A DNA stretch of 64,000 bases from Paenibacillus tyrphae (lineage in GTDB: Bacteria; Bacillota; Bacilli; Paenibacillales; NBRC-103111), in the NCBI RefSeq assembly GCF_027925525.1, contig NZ_BSDJ01000021.1, forward strand, positions 50,798 through 114,797. The letters are read 5' to 3'. A program made the translations under genes and the position numbers. This document shows positions 45,594 to 56,086 of this stretch, in pieces. How positions within the stretch are numbered: position 1 is the stretch's first letter; each line of letters opens with the position of its first letter. The notes below the pieces were generated by a model. That model was not told the origin of the DNA and did no database searches. It saw only the letters and a list, made by a program, of their open reading frames with translations.

Positions 45594-45665
45594 TTTCCAG
45601 TGGACTGGTCAACTAATTGTGCAAGTCGTCGTTTTTAATTCCGACTATACCGATTATATTTATTT

Positions 45666-45694
45666 AATTTAAAGGATGGACCGGGCGCTGTCAA
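45666..45694 (-). promoter_or_regulatory. metNIQ promoter
   Basis: On the minus strand a perfect -35 TTGACA (45689-45694) is followed after 17 nt by TAAATT (45666-45671); an alternative TATAAT is 13 nt further on. The leader to metN would be about 140 nt. The 307-bp gap 45519-45825 holds this promoter, the leader hairpin and the terminator of the convergent-side gene; no coding sequence. Confidence 0.55.
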
Positions 45695-45733
45695 GAACTT
45701 TTAGCAAGGTATCTACGGTGGGGTACGAGCGCC

Positions 45734-45816
45734 AAAAAGCAGCCGGAGTGCCGGGAATCCGGGGGATCACACCGATGCTGCCGCGATCCGCGGATGCCCT
45801 GCTTCCCTCCGGCTGC
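45734..45816 (-). terminator. Terminator of the SLH serine hydrolase gene
   Basis: GCAGCCGGAG and CTCCGGCTGC form a 10-bp GC-rich stem with a long loop that can fold internally, and on the minus strand TTTTTGG follows. It lies 10 bp after the stop codon at 45826. Confidence 0.65.
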
Positions 45817-45825
45817 CTGCTTAAC

Positions 45826-47838
45826 TTAACTGGACAACGCTTTTGCGAACAACGCCGCTGCCTCTTGGCGAAGCATCGGCTGCTGCGACCTGTAGTCGAC
45901 GGAGTCGTCGGCCGCTTCTTTCACTTCCGGCCCGTACAGGCCAAGCGCGACGATCTGCTTGACGCTGTCGAGCGCCCAAGGATCGGTATGGCCGCTCAGC
46001 TTCGCATCTATCGGCGAAGCACCGCCGAGCTGGATCGTCCGCGCCACGATGACTGCTGCCTCCTGGCGGGTGATCGGCTTATCCGGCTCGAAAGCGGACT
46101 GGGATGAGCCTTGGATCACCCCGAGCTCATACAGCGTTTGAATCGCTGCCGCCGCCGGGTGATTTTGCGTATCCGCAAAGACCGCCGGCTTTTTGGACAA
46201 CGTCATAAATAGCAGGCCTGCCGTCTGCGCCGCAAATTCCCCGCGCGTGATCGGCTCCGCCGGGCCAAACGTGCCGTCCGCCTTGCCTTTGGCGAGATTA
46301 AGCAGCTGCAAGGTTGAGATGTAGGAGGCGTAGCCGTCCTCTTGACGCACATCCGAGAAAGGCTTCGGCACATTCAGCTTTTTCGAGGTGCTGAGCTCAT
46401 AGCGGTATTGCAAATACCCGATCGACTTGTCGGCATTCTCTTGGAACACGAGAAGATTACCATCCGCATCTTTGAACAAGCGGTCGTCGATTTGCCTCAG
46501 CTCCTGCTTTCCGGTACCCGGCGCTTCCACGATCAGCTTAGCGCCCGGCGCCGCCGTCACTTGCGTGAGGGATGTTTTCGTCCGAAGCTCGCTGTACAGC
46601 CCCTCGAATCTTGCAAGCTCCGCCTGCGTCGGCTGCAGGTAAACAACATCCGGCCCCACCGGCTTCGGATAGTAATGGTTCATGAACGCGTTGAACCACT
46701 GAACATGCAGATCGGTGCATTTATTGCTCACGATGAATCCGCCCACATTTTGTTCCGGCATCAGCCACATCCACGACGAGAAGCCGCCGATGTTGCCGCC
46801 TTTACCGATGATCTTCCGGCCGTTGTAGCTTTTCTTGTTCGCCGTTTCGAAGCCGTAAGTCATCTGCGGCACTTTCGGGTGAATTGCGAGATGAATGCTG
46901 TGCATATCGGCCGCGGTCGCATCCTGCAAAATGCGGCTGCCGCCATAGGCACCGTTATTCAGGTGGGCGATCATAAACTTGGCGACATCGGATGCCGTCG
47001 CAAACATGCCGCCCTGCGGCAGCTCCGTAGGCGACACCGCGTACGGCGAAAGCGGCTTGCCGTCCGGCCCGTAGTCCGTGGCAAGCTTCGAGCGGACGTC
47101 CGGCGTCATGTGGAAGCCGCTGTCCTTCATGCCAAGTGGCTTGAACAGCTGTTCGTCCATATATTGATGGAACGGCTTGCCCGATACGTTCTGTACGATA
47201 AACCCCTGCAGCATGGAAGCGAAATTATCGTAATTGTACGATTCTCCGGGCTTCCGCACGACGGTCGGCATGTTCTCGGCGATGTAATCCTTGAGCGGCA
47301 CATATCTGTCGAGGTCCGGGCTCATATCCCCCGGCTTCGGTTCGGTGAAATCGAAACCGGTCGTATGCGTCAGCAGATGCTTCATCGTAACCGGCTCTTG
47401 AAACCGGCTGTCGATGCGCAGGCCGTCCATATAGGTTTGCATGTCCTGATCCAAATCGATTTTCCCCTGCTCGACAAGCTGCATAACAGCGGTAGCGGTA
47501 AACGCTTTGGACACGGACCCGATGCGGAACACCGTCCCCTCGGGATCGACAGTCTGCTTTTTCTCGACATCGGCGAAGCCGTAGCCTTTTTGCAGCAGCA
47601 CTTTGCCGTCCTTGACAATGACGATGGCGGCGCCAGGGACGCCGAGGTCCGCACGGTTAAAGAACGAGTCGGCGAACGCTTCGACCTCCTTCGCATCGGA
47701 CGGTCCTTGTGCGGGGGCATCGTCCGGCGAAATGGAGACGGCAGAGGCGGCGGAAGCGGTGAAGCTGACAAGCAAGGCCGCAGACAGTACGGCGGACAGC
47801 TTGGTTGAACGAGGCAGGGCATTCACGGTTAACGTCAT
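45826..47838 (-). CDS. SLH-anchored beta-lactamase-fold serine hydrolase
   Basis: A 670-residue secreted protein: signal peptide (1-35, ASA), a class C beta-lactamase/esterase domain (about 50-400) with SxxK (Ser108-Lys111 in GSVSKAF), a Y-x-N (YDN) motif and a GKGGNIGGFSS third motif, then three C-terminal SLH-like repeats (about 495-670). Family members are D-aminopeptidases, D,D-carboxypeptidases or esterases rather than resistance enzymes; SLH anchoring suggests a role at the cell wall. The start is uncertain between the ATG at 47838 and the GTG at 47826; GAGAGGA lies directly before the ATG. The third SLH copy is the most divergent. Confidence 0.87.
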   Translation of the reverse strand: MTLTVNALPRSTKLSAVLSAALLVSFTASAASAVSISPDDAPAQGPSDAKEVEAFADSFFNRADLGVPGAAIVIVKDGKVLLQKGYGFADVEKKQTVDPEGTVFRIGSVSKAFTATAVMQLVEQGKIDLDQDMQTYMDGLRIDSRFQEPVTMKHLLTHTTGFDFTEPKPGDMSPDLDRYVPLKDYIAENMPTVVRKPGESYNYDNFASMLQGFIVQNVSGKPFHQYMDEQLFKPLGMKDSGFHMTPDVRSKLATDYGPDGKPLSPYAVSPTELPQGGMFATASDVAKFMIAHLNNGAYGGSRILQDATAADMHSIHLAIHPKVPQMTYGFETANKKSYNGRKIIGKGGNIGGFSSWMWLMPEQNVGGFIVSNKCTDLHVQWFNAFMNHYYPKPVGPDVVYLQPTQAELARFEGLYSELRTKTSLTQVTAAPGAKLIVEAPGTGKQELRQIDDRLFKDADGNLLVFQENADKSIGYLQYRYELSTSKKLNVPKPFSDVRQEDGYASYISTLQLLNLAKGKADGTFGPAEPITRGEFAAQTAGLLFMTLSKKPAVFADTQNHPAAAAIQTLYELGVIQGSSQSAFEPDKPITRQEAAVIVARTIQLGGASPIDAKLSGHTDPWALDSVKQIVALGLYGPEVKEAADDSVDYRSQQPMLRQEAAALFAKALSS

Positions 47839-48030
47839 TCCTCTCGCTTGTAAATTATTTCCTTGCACTTGATCATAAACCATCGGGCGGGAAATAAATT
47901 CTGACAAACGGCTGGGGAGTGGCTGGACTTTAGACCGGGATGCAAGGAGGAATTGACGGCGTTCCAAGATCATGCTAAATTATAACAAATTAAATCCATT
48001 GATTAACTCGGATATATGGAGGTATGGCTT

Positions 48031-49383
48031 GTGACCCGAACAAGACAAATCAAACTGTCCGCCTATTTGGTCGGCACCGGCATGCATGTCGCTTCGTGGC
48101 GGCATCCCCAAGCTCAACCCGATGCGAGTATCGACATCGATTATTACAAGCGTCTCGCACAGCTTGCCGAACGCGGAAAATTCGATATCGCCTTTATCGC
48201 CGACAGCCTCGCGATCAACGAAGCGTCCCATCCGAATATTTTGAACCGCTACGAACCGATCACGCTCATTACCGCGCTGGCGGGCGCTACTTCGAAGATC
48301 GGCGTCGTCGCCACCGCCTCCACCTCGTACATCGAGCCGTTCAATCTGGCCCGCCTCTTCATGTCCGCCGATCATATCAGCAAAGGCCGGGTCGGCTGGA
48401 ATATCGTCACGACCCGGGACCTGTCCGGAAATACGGCGCTCAATTTCGGAGGCAAGGAGCATTACGAACACTCGCTGCGCTATAAGCGCGCGGAGGAGTT
48501 CCTCGAAGTCGTCAAAGGACTATGGGATTCGTGGGAGGACGACGCTTTTATCCGCGATAAGGAGACCGGACAGTTTTTCGACCGGGGCAAGCTGCACCGC
48601 ATCAACCATCATGGCGAGTTTTTTGCCGTGCAAGGTCCGCTCAACATCGGCCGGTCCCCGCAGGGCCATCCCGTCCTCGTGCAGGCCGGCAATTCCGAAT
48701 CCGGGCAAAGCTTTGCCGCAGGCACGGCGGAAGTCGTGTTTTCCATCAAATACGATATCGACGATGCGAAGCAGTTTTATCGTTCCTTCAAGAGCAAGGT
48801 CACCGCTGCGGGCAGGTCGGCCGACGACGTGTACATTTTGCAGGGCATTTCTCCGGTCATCGCCGAAACGGAGGAAGCGGCGAAGCGGAAGCTGAAGCAG
48901 TTGGAATCCTGCATTACCGAGGAGACGGGTATCGGCTTTTTGTCCGACTATTTCAAAAGCGTCGATTTTACGGGAGCCACTCTCGATTCGAGAGCGGCGG
49001 ACTTTGGGCTGGATCGGCTGCCGGAGACGAAATCCGATTATATCAAGCACCGGCCCGTCATTGCGCGGGAAAATCCTACGCTGCGGGAGGTTTTTTCCTT
49101 GCTGACCGGCTCGTTCAGCAGCGAGCACTTCGTCGGCACGCCGGAGAAAATTGCCGATACGCTGGAAACCTGGTTTAAGGAAAAAGCCGCCGACGGCTTT
49201 ATGCTGATGGCTCCCCTGCTTCCGCAAGGCTTGGAGGATTTCGTGGAGCACGTCGTGCCCCTGCTGCAGCAAAGAGGGCTGTTCCGTACGGAATACGAGG
49301 GCTGTACGCTGAGAGACCATTTTCGCCTGCCGAAGCCGCAGAATCGGTTCGCCGCCGCCAGAGCGGAGCAGGCGCAGCTTTAG
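48031..49383 (+). CDS. LLM-class flavin-dependent monooxygenase (NtaA/SnaA/DszA group)
   Basis: A 450-residue bacterial luciferase-like monooxygenase. The pattern SWRHPQA near the start, LAERGKFDIAFIADSLA, NIVTTRDLSGNTALNFGG and GHPVLVQAGNSESGQ are those of the NtaA/SnaA/DszA/SoxA group, which use FMNH2 from a separate reductase to attack aminopolycarboxylates, sulfur heterocycles or acyl-amino acids. Substrate undetermined. The GTG at 48031 has GGAGGT 7 nt upstream. Single gene on the plus strand, divergent from the SLH hydrolase. Confidence 0.9.
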   Translation: MTRTRQIKLSAYLVGTGMHVASWRHPQAQPDASIDIDYYKRLAQLAERGKFDIAFIADSLAINEASHPNILNRYEPITLITALAGATSKIGVVATASTSYIEPFNLARLFMSADHISKGRVGWNIVTTRDLSGNTALNFGGKEHYEHSLRYKRAEEFLEVVKGLWDSWEDDAFIRDKETGQFFDRGKLHRINHHGEFFAVQGPLNIGRSPQGHPVLVQAGNSESGQSFAAGTAEVVFSIKYDIDDAKQFYRSFKSKVTAAGRSADDVYILQGISPVIAETEEAAKRKLKQLESCITEETGIGFLSDYFKSVDFTGATLDSRAADFGLDRLPETKSDYIKHRPVIARENPTLREVFSLLTGSFSSEHFVGTPEKIADTLETWFKEKAADGFMLMAPLLPQGLEDFVEHVVPLLQQRGLFRTEYEGCTLRDHFRLPKPQNRFAAARAEQAQL

Positions 49384-49400
49384 CTTGCATGATGAAGAGC

Positions 49401-49443
49401 AAAAGACCGGACCCCTTCGCCTGCGAAGGAGTTCCGGTCTTTC
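49401..49443. terminator. Bidirectional terminator
   Basis: AAAGACCGGA and TCCGGTCTTT enclose an inner CTTCGC/GCGAAG stem, with T-runs on both strands. It serves the monooxygenase gene and the convergent deoxynucleoside kinase gene. Confidence 0.9.
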
Positions 49444-49492
49444 GTTTATACGGATGGTACCCGTCATCTTATCGGACGAGGCGATCATCCGT

Positions 49493-50146
49493 TTACATTT
49501 GCAACACGCTGAGCTTGTCCTTCACCTGCTCGACCAGCTTCCGGGCATCTTCTTCATTGTTCACCACGTCGGTCAGGTCCATATCAACGATTAACACGTC
49601 GGACTGATTATAATACTTCATCAACCACTCGTCGTACCCTTTCCACAAATACCGGTAATACTCAATAAGCGATTCGTCCTGCTCGAAATCGCGCCCGCGC
49701 AGCGAAATACGCCGCAGCACCGTCTCGAACGAGCCTTTCAAATAAACCATCAGATCGGGAGCTTTCTTCGGCAGCTCCTCCAGCTCTTCGAGCATATTGT
49801 TCGCAAGATTCTCGTACACTTGGAACTCCAGATCGTTGATGCGTCCGAGCTCGCGGTTTACTTTTGCAAAATACCAATCTTCGTAGATGCTCCGGTCCAA
49901 AACGTTGCGGTTCCTCCGCAGCGCCTTCTTAATCGACTTAAACCGGCTGTCCAGAAAGTATAACTGAAGTAAAAACGGGTACCGGTGCTTCTCGATCTCT
50001 TCCTTCGATGCCGTATAGAAAAGCGGCAAAATCGGATTATCGTCCACGCTCTCGTAAAATACTTCCGATCCGAGCTCCCGCCCAAGCAATTCGGCTACGG
50101 ACGTTTTCCCCAGACCGATCATCCCCCCGACAACAATCACTGACAT
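49493..50146 (-). CDS. Deoxynucleoside kinase (dAK/dGK family)
   Basis: A 217-residue P-loop kinase that phosphorylates deoxyadenosine, deoxyguanosine or deoxycytidine in the salvage pathway. The P-loop GGMIGLGKT is at 7-15 and the DRS motif (84-86, followed by IYEDW) is the catalytic site. RRISLRGRDFEQ provides the lid. The start has AAGGAG and GGGG upstream. In bacilli such kinases often come as a dGK/dAK pair; only one is present here. Confidence 0.93.
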   Translation of the reverse strand: MSVIVVGGMIGLGKTSVAELLGRELGSEVFYESVDDNPILPLFYTASKEEIEKHRYPFLLQLYFLDSRFKSIKKALRRNRNVLDRSIYEDWYFAKVNRELGRINDLEFQVYENLANNMLEELEELPKKAPDLMVYLKGSFETVLRRISLRGRDFEQDESLIEYYRYLWKGYDEWLMKYYNQSDVLIVDMDLTDVVNNEEDARKLVEQVKDKLSVLQM

Positions 50147-50284
50147 TGTCCCCTTTCTCCTTACGCCGCTTCTGTGAAGCTTATCATTTTAACAATGCTC
50201 ATTCATGGCTTAAAACAACTGCTCTATTATAGCAGGAAAGCCCGGTTTTGTCTCAATTTACGATAAACGGGTCGCGTTCGCATC

Positions 50285-50316
50285 AAAAGAAAGAAGCGGT
50301 CATGGCGACCGCTTCC
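50285..50316 (-). terminator. Intrinsic terminator of pepF
   Basis: GGAAGCGGTC and GACCGCTTC form the stem, followed by TTTCTTTTG on the minus strand, directly after the pepF stop at 50322. Confidence 0.85.
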
Positions 50317-50321
50317 GTAGC

Positions 50322-52118
<1,797 letters not shown>

Positions 52119-52332
52119 TCAAGGGAACCCCTTTCAGATTGAGTGTATGTAAACGAATAGTAACGCGAAAAAAAGCGCACTTCATGTTATTCTACAAACG
52201 GTCAATTACCCCTTCCCGAAACCCTCAATTCGGCTGAGCGCCGCGTTGCCCGGCCGGCCTGGCCTGAAAGCGGAGAACGTCTACGAATGATTTTAGAAAA
52301 CAACGGCTTGAGGCAGAACGCGAGGACATACC

Positions 52333-52506
52333 ATGAGATTCGTAACGAAAACGAGATTGGACCGTCTTCAGACGCTCCTCCGATCCATTGCTGACGAGCA
52401 GCAGCAAAAAGAAGCCCTGCATCTTCTGGAATCGCTCAAACGGGATATCGATGAAAACTATGCGGAAATCCGCAGACCGATCCGCATTTATGAGAAAAAT
52501 CAATGA
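52333..52506 (+). CDS. Possible 57-residue helical protein
   Basis: A short frame reading MRFVTKTRLDRLQTLLRSIA at the start, with GAGG about 8 nt upstream of the ATG. It is predicted to be almost wholly alpha-helical and charged, with alternating Leu and Glu/Arg, and its codon use resembles the neighbours. It converges on cysC, overlapping its stop by 7 nt. Its function is unknown; the opposite-strand frame over it looks like a shadow. Its position at the end of the STM4011-4015 operon makes it worth noting, but on the other strand. Confidence 0.5.
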   Translation: MRFVTKTRLDRLQTLLRSIADEQQQKEALHLLESLKRDIDENYAEIRRPIRIYEKNQ

Positions 52507-53039
52507 CCGTCCAACGCGTGCAGCGCCAGCATAATTTTCTCCACGTTATGCGTCAGGGAATGCTCATCCGTATGAATCGTAAGCTCCGCATGCTCCGGTG
52601 GTTCGTAGACGTCGGATAATCCGGTAAAATTCGGAATAAGCCCGAGCCGCGCCTTGGCATACAACCCTTTGACGTCCCGCCGCTCGCATACCTCTAGCGG
52701 GCACTCAACATAAATTTCCATATACCGCGGCAGCACCGACCTCGCGTACGCTCTCATGCTGCGGTACGGCGTGATGGCCGACACGAGCACGATTGCGCCG
52801 CTATCGGCGTGCGTTTTCGCAAGCTCGACAATCCGGCGGATATGCTCAAGCCGGTCGGCGGGGGTGAAGCCCAGATCGCTTGATAGCGTCTTGCGCAGCT
52901 CGTCTCCGTCCAGCCATTCGACCCGTCGTCCCTGTTCGCGCAGAACGGATGCCGCCTCCCGCGCCGTCGTCGTCTTCCCCGAGCCGGACAGACCGGTAAA
53001 CCAGAGGACAGCGCCTTCCCTATCGTTCAAAGGCCGCAT
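52500..53039 (-). CDS. cysC: Adenylylsulfate (APS) kinase CysC
   Basis: A 179-residue APS kinase that makes PAPS from APS and ATP. The P-loop GLSGSGKTT is at 16-24, DGDELRKTLSSDLGF and the lid region CERRDVKGLYAKARLG are intact. The ATG has GGAGGGG 5 nt upstream and lies inside the 3' end of the STM4011-like gene (13-nt overlap), so it is translationally coupled to the radical SAM cluster rather than to sulfate assimilation genes, none of which are nearby. It may supply PAPS, or act as a related kinase, for that cluster. Confidence 0.93.
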   Translation of the reverse strand: MRPLNDREGAVLWFTGLSGSGKTTTAREAASVLREQGRRVEWLDGDELRKTLSSDLGFTPADRLEHIRRIVELAKTHADSGAIVLVSAITPYRSMRAYARSVLPRYMEIYVECPLEVCERRDVKGLYAKARLGLIPNFTGLSDVYEPPEHAELTIHTDEHSLTHNVEKIMLALHALDGH

Positions 53040-53929
53040 GGCGACCCCTCCTTCCCGGCATATCGCGCATCCACACTGGGAACCCGTTCCAATATACCTT
53101 TTCCATAAATCGACTCCATCGACAACTCCGGCATATGCACGTAGCCGATGTAACAGCCGCACGTTTTCATCCGGCACGGTCTCTCCGCGGACAACCGTTT
53201 CAAGCCGTCGCGGTACAAATGCCCGATCACTCCACGATCCTTATAGCAGCGCTTGACCAGCCCCGAGCCCGTAACGAAAAACACGCGGCTTCCCGTTGCG
53301 CAGGGCTTCCCCATACTGTCATAATCCCGCGTGTTCCACTCGAAATAAGGGTCGATTTCGCGAAAGGCCGCTATCTCTTTGGGCGAATAGTACGCCGGCT
53401 GGTCTTTGTACGCGTTCACCCACAAATAAACCTCTCGAGGCAATGCACGGCGCAGCGAACGGATCGGCTCAAGATAGCTTTTGATCCCGACGGAGCCGAC
53501 GCTGAAGGAAATCCCTTTGTCGAAAAGCTGCGCGCACTGGGCCAGAAACGACGCTTCGCTCGTTTGACCGGGATGGTATGTGACCCAGAACGCCGCCTTT
53601 TCCTTGTTCAGCGCATTCGTCCAATCCAGCTTGACGGACAAGTTCGTCTGGATCGCTACTTTGTCGACGTGCTCCAGATGAGACAGCTCCGTTAACGCCT
53701 CGCGGTACCACCGGTGGACGAGCGCCTCGCCGTACGGATTGAAGAAGAGGGACAGACGCCAGCCGTCCGCCCCCTGCTCCCGAACCCATGCCACAAACCG
53801 CTCCAGCTGCGCCTTGTCCTTTGCCAGCGTCTCGCGGCTGTCCGTCGTTTTGCTGAACGGGCAATACGGACAATCGTAGTTGCAGGAGGATAACGCGCCG
53901 CGGTAATACAACGTCGTGCTTACACACAT
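53027..53929 (-). CDS. STM4011-family radical SAM protein
   Basis: A 300-residue radical SAM protein with cluster motif CxxxCxxC at C16-C20-C23 (CNYDCPYC). A C-terminal cysteine group (CYKDRG, then CRMKTCGC near residue 260) could bind a second iron-sulfur cluster, as in many peptide- or sugar-modifying members. NPYGEALVHRW is a family-like segment. Its substrate and reaction are unknown. It overlaps the STM4012-like gene by 10 nt and cysC by 13 nt. I assign the STM4011 family from motif order and from the gene neighbourhood. Confidence 0.85.
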   Translation of the reverse strand: MCVSTTLYYRGALSSCNYDCPYCPFSKTTDSRETLAKDKAQLERFVAWVREQGADGWRLSLFFNPYGEALVHRWYREALTELSHLEHVDKVAIQTNLSVKLDWTNALNKEKAAFWVTYHPGQTSEASFLAQCAQLFDKGISFSVGSVGIKSYLEPIRSLRRALPREVYLWVNAYKDQPAYYSPKEIAAFREIDPYFEWNTRDYDSMGKPCATGSRVFFVTGSGLVKRCYKDRGVIGHLYRDGLKRLSAERPCRMKTCGCYIGYVHMPELSMESIYGKGILERVPSVDARYAGKEGSPCGL

Positions 53930-55266
53930 ACGTATTCCTCCATCCGCTCCCTGACCTCCGGCGAGATCAGCCAGTCGCCGATCGCATCGGAATAGGCCAT
54001 GCCTTCGTCCGTCAGGCGCATCGTACCGTCCTCCAGGACGGCAAAACCGGCAGCCAGCAGCCGCTTCAGTTCGGGACTATCGTCAAACGGATCGCTGCCG
54101 AATCTCGCTTCATAAGCGCTCGGCTCCAGCCCTTCGCGGTGGAGCAGCGACTTGATGACGAATCGGCGTTGCTGCTCGGCTAGGTTCAAGACGAAACCAT
54201 AATCGGCCGTATCGTAGCTTGACGCGGAGACGTAGTCAGCGATAATGCTTTGAGTCGCCTTGTAGCTTACGCCGTAGCGGGAGGCATAATGCACCTCTCT
54301 CGTGTACGAACGCGCGCCGCAGCCGAGACCAACCATCCCTTCCTCCTGACAGCCGTAAGGCAGCAGGTTCTTCCCGGACTTCGCGTCCGGCTTGGCGAAA
54401 CGACGCATCGAGAACGCCTCGTAGCCCCTCTCCTTCAAACGCTCGTAAGCGGCTCGGTACATATCTATCCGATGATCCTGTCCTCTGCGGCGCAGTTCCT
54501 CCGGCTTCAAGATCGTGTTCTCGCGCGTATATAGCGGGTAAATGAAAACTTCCTCCGGATCGTATTCCAGCGCCCGATCCAGCGAATACAGCCACGTCTC
54601 CACCGTCTGGCCGGGCAACCCGTAAATCAAATCGAGATTGAGCACGGCAAAGTCGTGCCGTTTCAGCACTTCCAGCGCGCGCATCACTTCACCCGGCTTT
54701 TGCGGGCGGTAAATCGCAGCGGCTTCGGCTTCGATGAAGCTTTGAATGCCCATGCTCACCCGGTCGACCTTCCGCTCATTCAGCAGCTTCATTCGCGCAT
54801 CGGTCACGGTATCCGGGGACGTCTCGACGGAGATCGAGGCACGGTCGGGATCGAGCCCCATCACCTGCTCCGCGATATCGAACAAACGTTCGAGAAGCCG
54901 CTCGTTCAGCAGCGTCGGCGTCCCGCCGCCGATCGCAAAGCGAGAGAACGGTCGATGGGCCACCATAGGTGCCCACTGCCTCGCCTGACGCTCCAATGCA
55001 GCGACATACTGCTCGTGCGCGTCGGCGCTCCGGTCGGGCAGCGTAAACAGATTGCAGAACCCGCACCGGGCCGCGCAGAACGGAATGTGCATATATAAAA
55101 AGAACGACTCCCCACTCTCCCGCTTCCACAGCTCTTGCAGCGGCAGCGGCGGATTCAGTTCGCGATAGGCCGTTTTATGCGGATAGGAGTACAAGTAAGA
55201 CCGGTATGGCGATGCGGCGATTTGCTCCGACCAACGCCGGACGTCTTCTGATTCCCGGAATTCCAC
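53920..55266 (-). CDS. STM4012-family radical SAM protein (HemN-like)
   Basis: A 448-residue radical SAM enzyme with CxxxCxxC at C64-C68-C71 (CAARCGFC) and a HemN-like layout: YMHIPFC, GGGTPTLL, SVETSPDTVTDARM, DRVSMGIQSF and NLDLIYGLPGQT. HemN itself makes protoporphyrinogen, but the family conserved with STM4011 is not thought to be a heme enzyme and its reaction is unknown. I place the start at a GTG (55266) with AAGGAGGG 7 nt before it; longer frames lack a binding site. It overlaps STM4011 and follows STM4013 by 31 bp. Confidence 0.87.
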   Translation of the reverse strand: MEFRESEDVRRWSEQIAASPYRSYLYSYPHKTAYRELNPPLPLQELWKRESGESFFLYMHIPFCAARCGFCNLFTLPDRSADAHEQYVAALERQARQWAPMVAHRPFSRFAIGGGTPTLLNERLLERLFDIAEQVMGLDPDRASISVETSPDTVTDARMKLLNERKVDRVSMGIQSFIEAEAAAIYRPQKPGEVMRALEVLKRHDFAVLNLDLIYGLPGQTVETWLYSLDRALEYDPEEVFIYPLYTRENTILKPEELRRRGQDHRIDMYRAAYERLKERGYEAFSMRRFAKPDAKSGKNLLPYGCQEEGMVGLGCGARSYTREVHYASRYGVSYKATQSIIADYVSASSYDTADYGFVLNLAEQQRRFVIKSLLHREGLEPSAYEARFGSDPFDDSPELKRLLAAGFAVLEDGTMRLTDEGMAYSDAIGDWLISPEVRERMEEYVCV

Positions 55267-55297
55267 TTGATGTCCCTCCTTTTGGTAACTGTTATGT

Positions 55298-56083
55298 CTA
55301 TAGAATAAATTCCCGGTACGGCACGTTCCATACAACCTCGTGCGCTAATCGGTGCCCGTGATACCCGTCTTCGCCGTAAGCGGTCCCATGGTCGGAGCAG
55401 ACGATGCAGAACGTCTTGCCTCGCGCGCGCATCGCTTCGAACAGCCTTCCGAGCTGTCCGTCCACATAGCGCAGCGCTGCCCGTTGGGTATCAACGGAAT
55501 CGCGTTTTGCTCCCGGCACGAAATAATGGTTCGGACCGTGGATGGCACTCACGTTCATGAAGAGAAACAAACGTTGGCCCGGGTCTGCCGAGCCGATCAG
55601 CTTCAGCGCATGGTTCACCTGATGCTCGGTAGAGCGCGGATTCGTTACGCCGAACGTCTGACGCCAGTAGCTCTCCTGAAAATACGACGGAAGCACTTTC
55701 GCCAGCGGCACTTTTTTTGTAAAAAAAATGACGCCGCCGATGCAGATCGTGCGGTATCCTTCCCCGGCAAGGCCGGAGACGATGTCGGGCGTATCGAACA
55801 ACCACGTGTTCGGATTGGTCGGCAGTCCCGTATTTTTCGAGTGAAACAGCCGGACATGGCTAGCTTTGTCCGTATTGGCGGGCGTCGGCAAAAAACCGCC
55901 GAAAAATGCGTGGTGCGCGGCATACGTAAAGCTGCCCGGCGTATGACGCTTTTCCCAGCCGCCCGTGCCGCACAGATTGGGGCAGTTCTCTTCCTCCAGC
56001 TTCGCCACGTCGTAGCGCAGCGTGTCAAGCGTCACAAACAAAATGTCGTGGGTGCCGACAATGTCGTTCATATTGATGGTCAT
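55298..56083 (-). CDS. STM4013-family alkaline phosphatase/sulfatase-fold hydrolase
   Basis: A 261-residue protein of the alkaline phosphatase superfamily. Metal ligands appear in ILFVTLDTLRYD (Asp20), CSDHGTAYGE (Asp231, His232) and YHGHRLAH (His244). The sulfatase nucleophile motif C/S-x-P-x-R is absent; at that place it has HTPGSFTYAAHH, so Thr48, Ser51 or Thr53 may be the nucleophile and the enzyme may handle phosphoryl or phosphonate rather than sulfate groups. No signal peptide, so it is cytosolic. AAAGGATGAATGAAGT precedes the ATG; gap to STM4014 is 3 bp. Confidence 0.85.
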   Translation of the reverse strand: MTINMNDIVGTHDILFVTLDTLRYDVAKLEEENCPNLCGTGGWEKRHTPGSFTYAAHHAFFGGFLPTPANTDKASHVRLFHSKNTGLPTNPNTWLFDTPDIVSGLAGEGYRTICIGGVIFFTKKVPLAKVLPSYFQESYWRQTFGVTNPRSTEHQVNHALKLIGSADPGQRLFLFMNVSAIHGPNHYFVPGAKRDSVDTQRAALRYVDGQLGRLFEAMRARGKTFCIVCSDHGTAYGEDGYHGHRLAHEVVWNVPYREFIL

Positions 56084-56086
56084 ACT

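Noticed and set aside
45541..45665. SAM-I (S-box) riboswitch ahead of metN
   Set aside because: The S-box core words and kink-turn were looked for and not found; only the terminator-like hairpin is present.
46342..47808. 488-residue plus-strand ORF
   Set aside because: Antisense to the SLH serine hydrolase, with shadow-like composition.
52225..52503. 92-residue minus-strand ORF
   Set aside because: No ribosome binding site and composition of a shadow; the plus-strand 57-residue frame is the better candidate.
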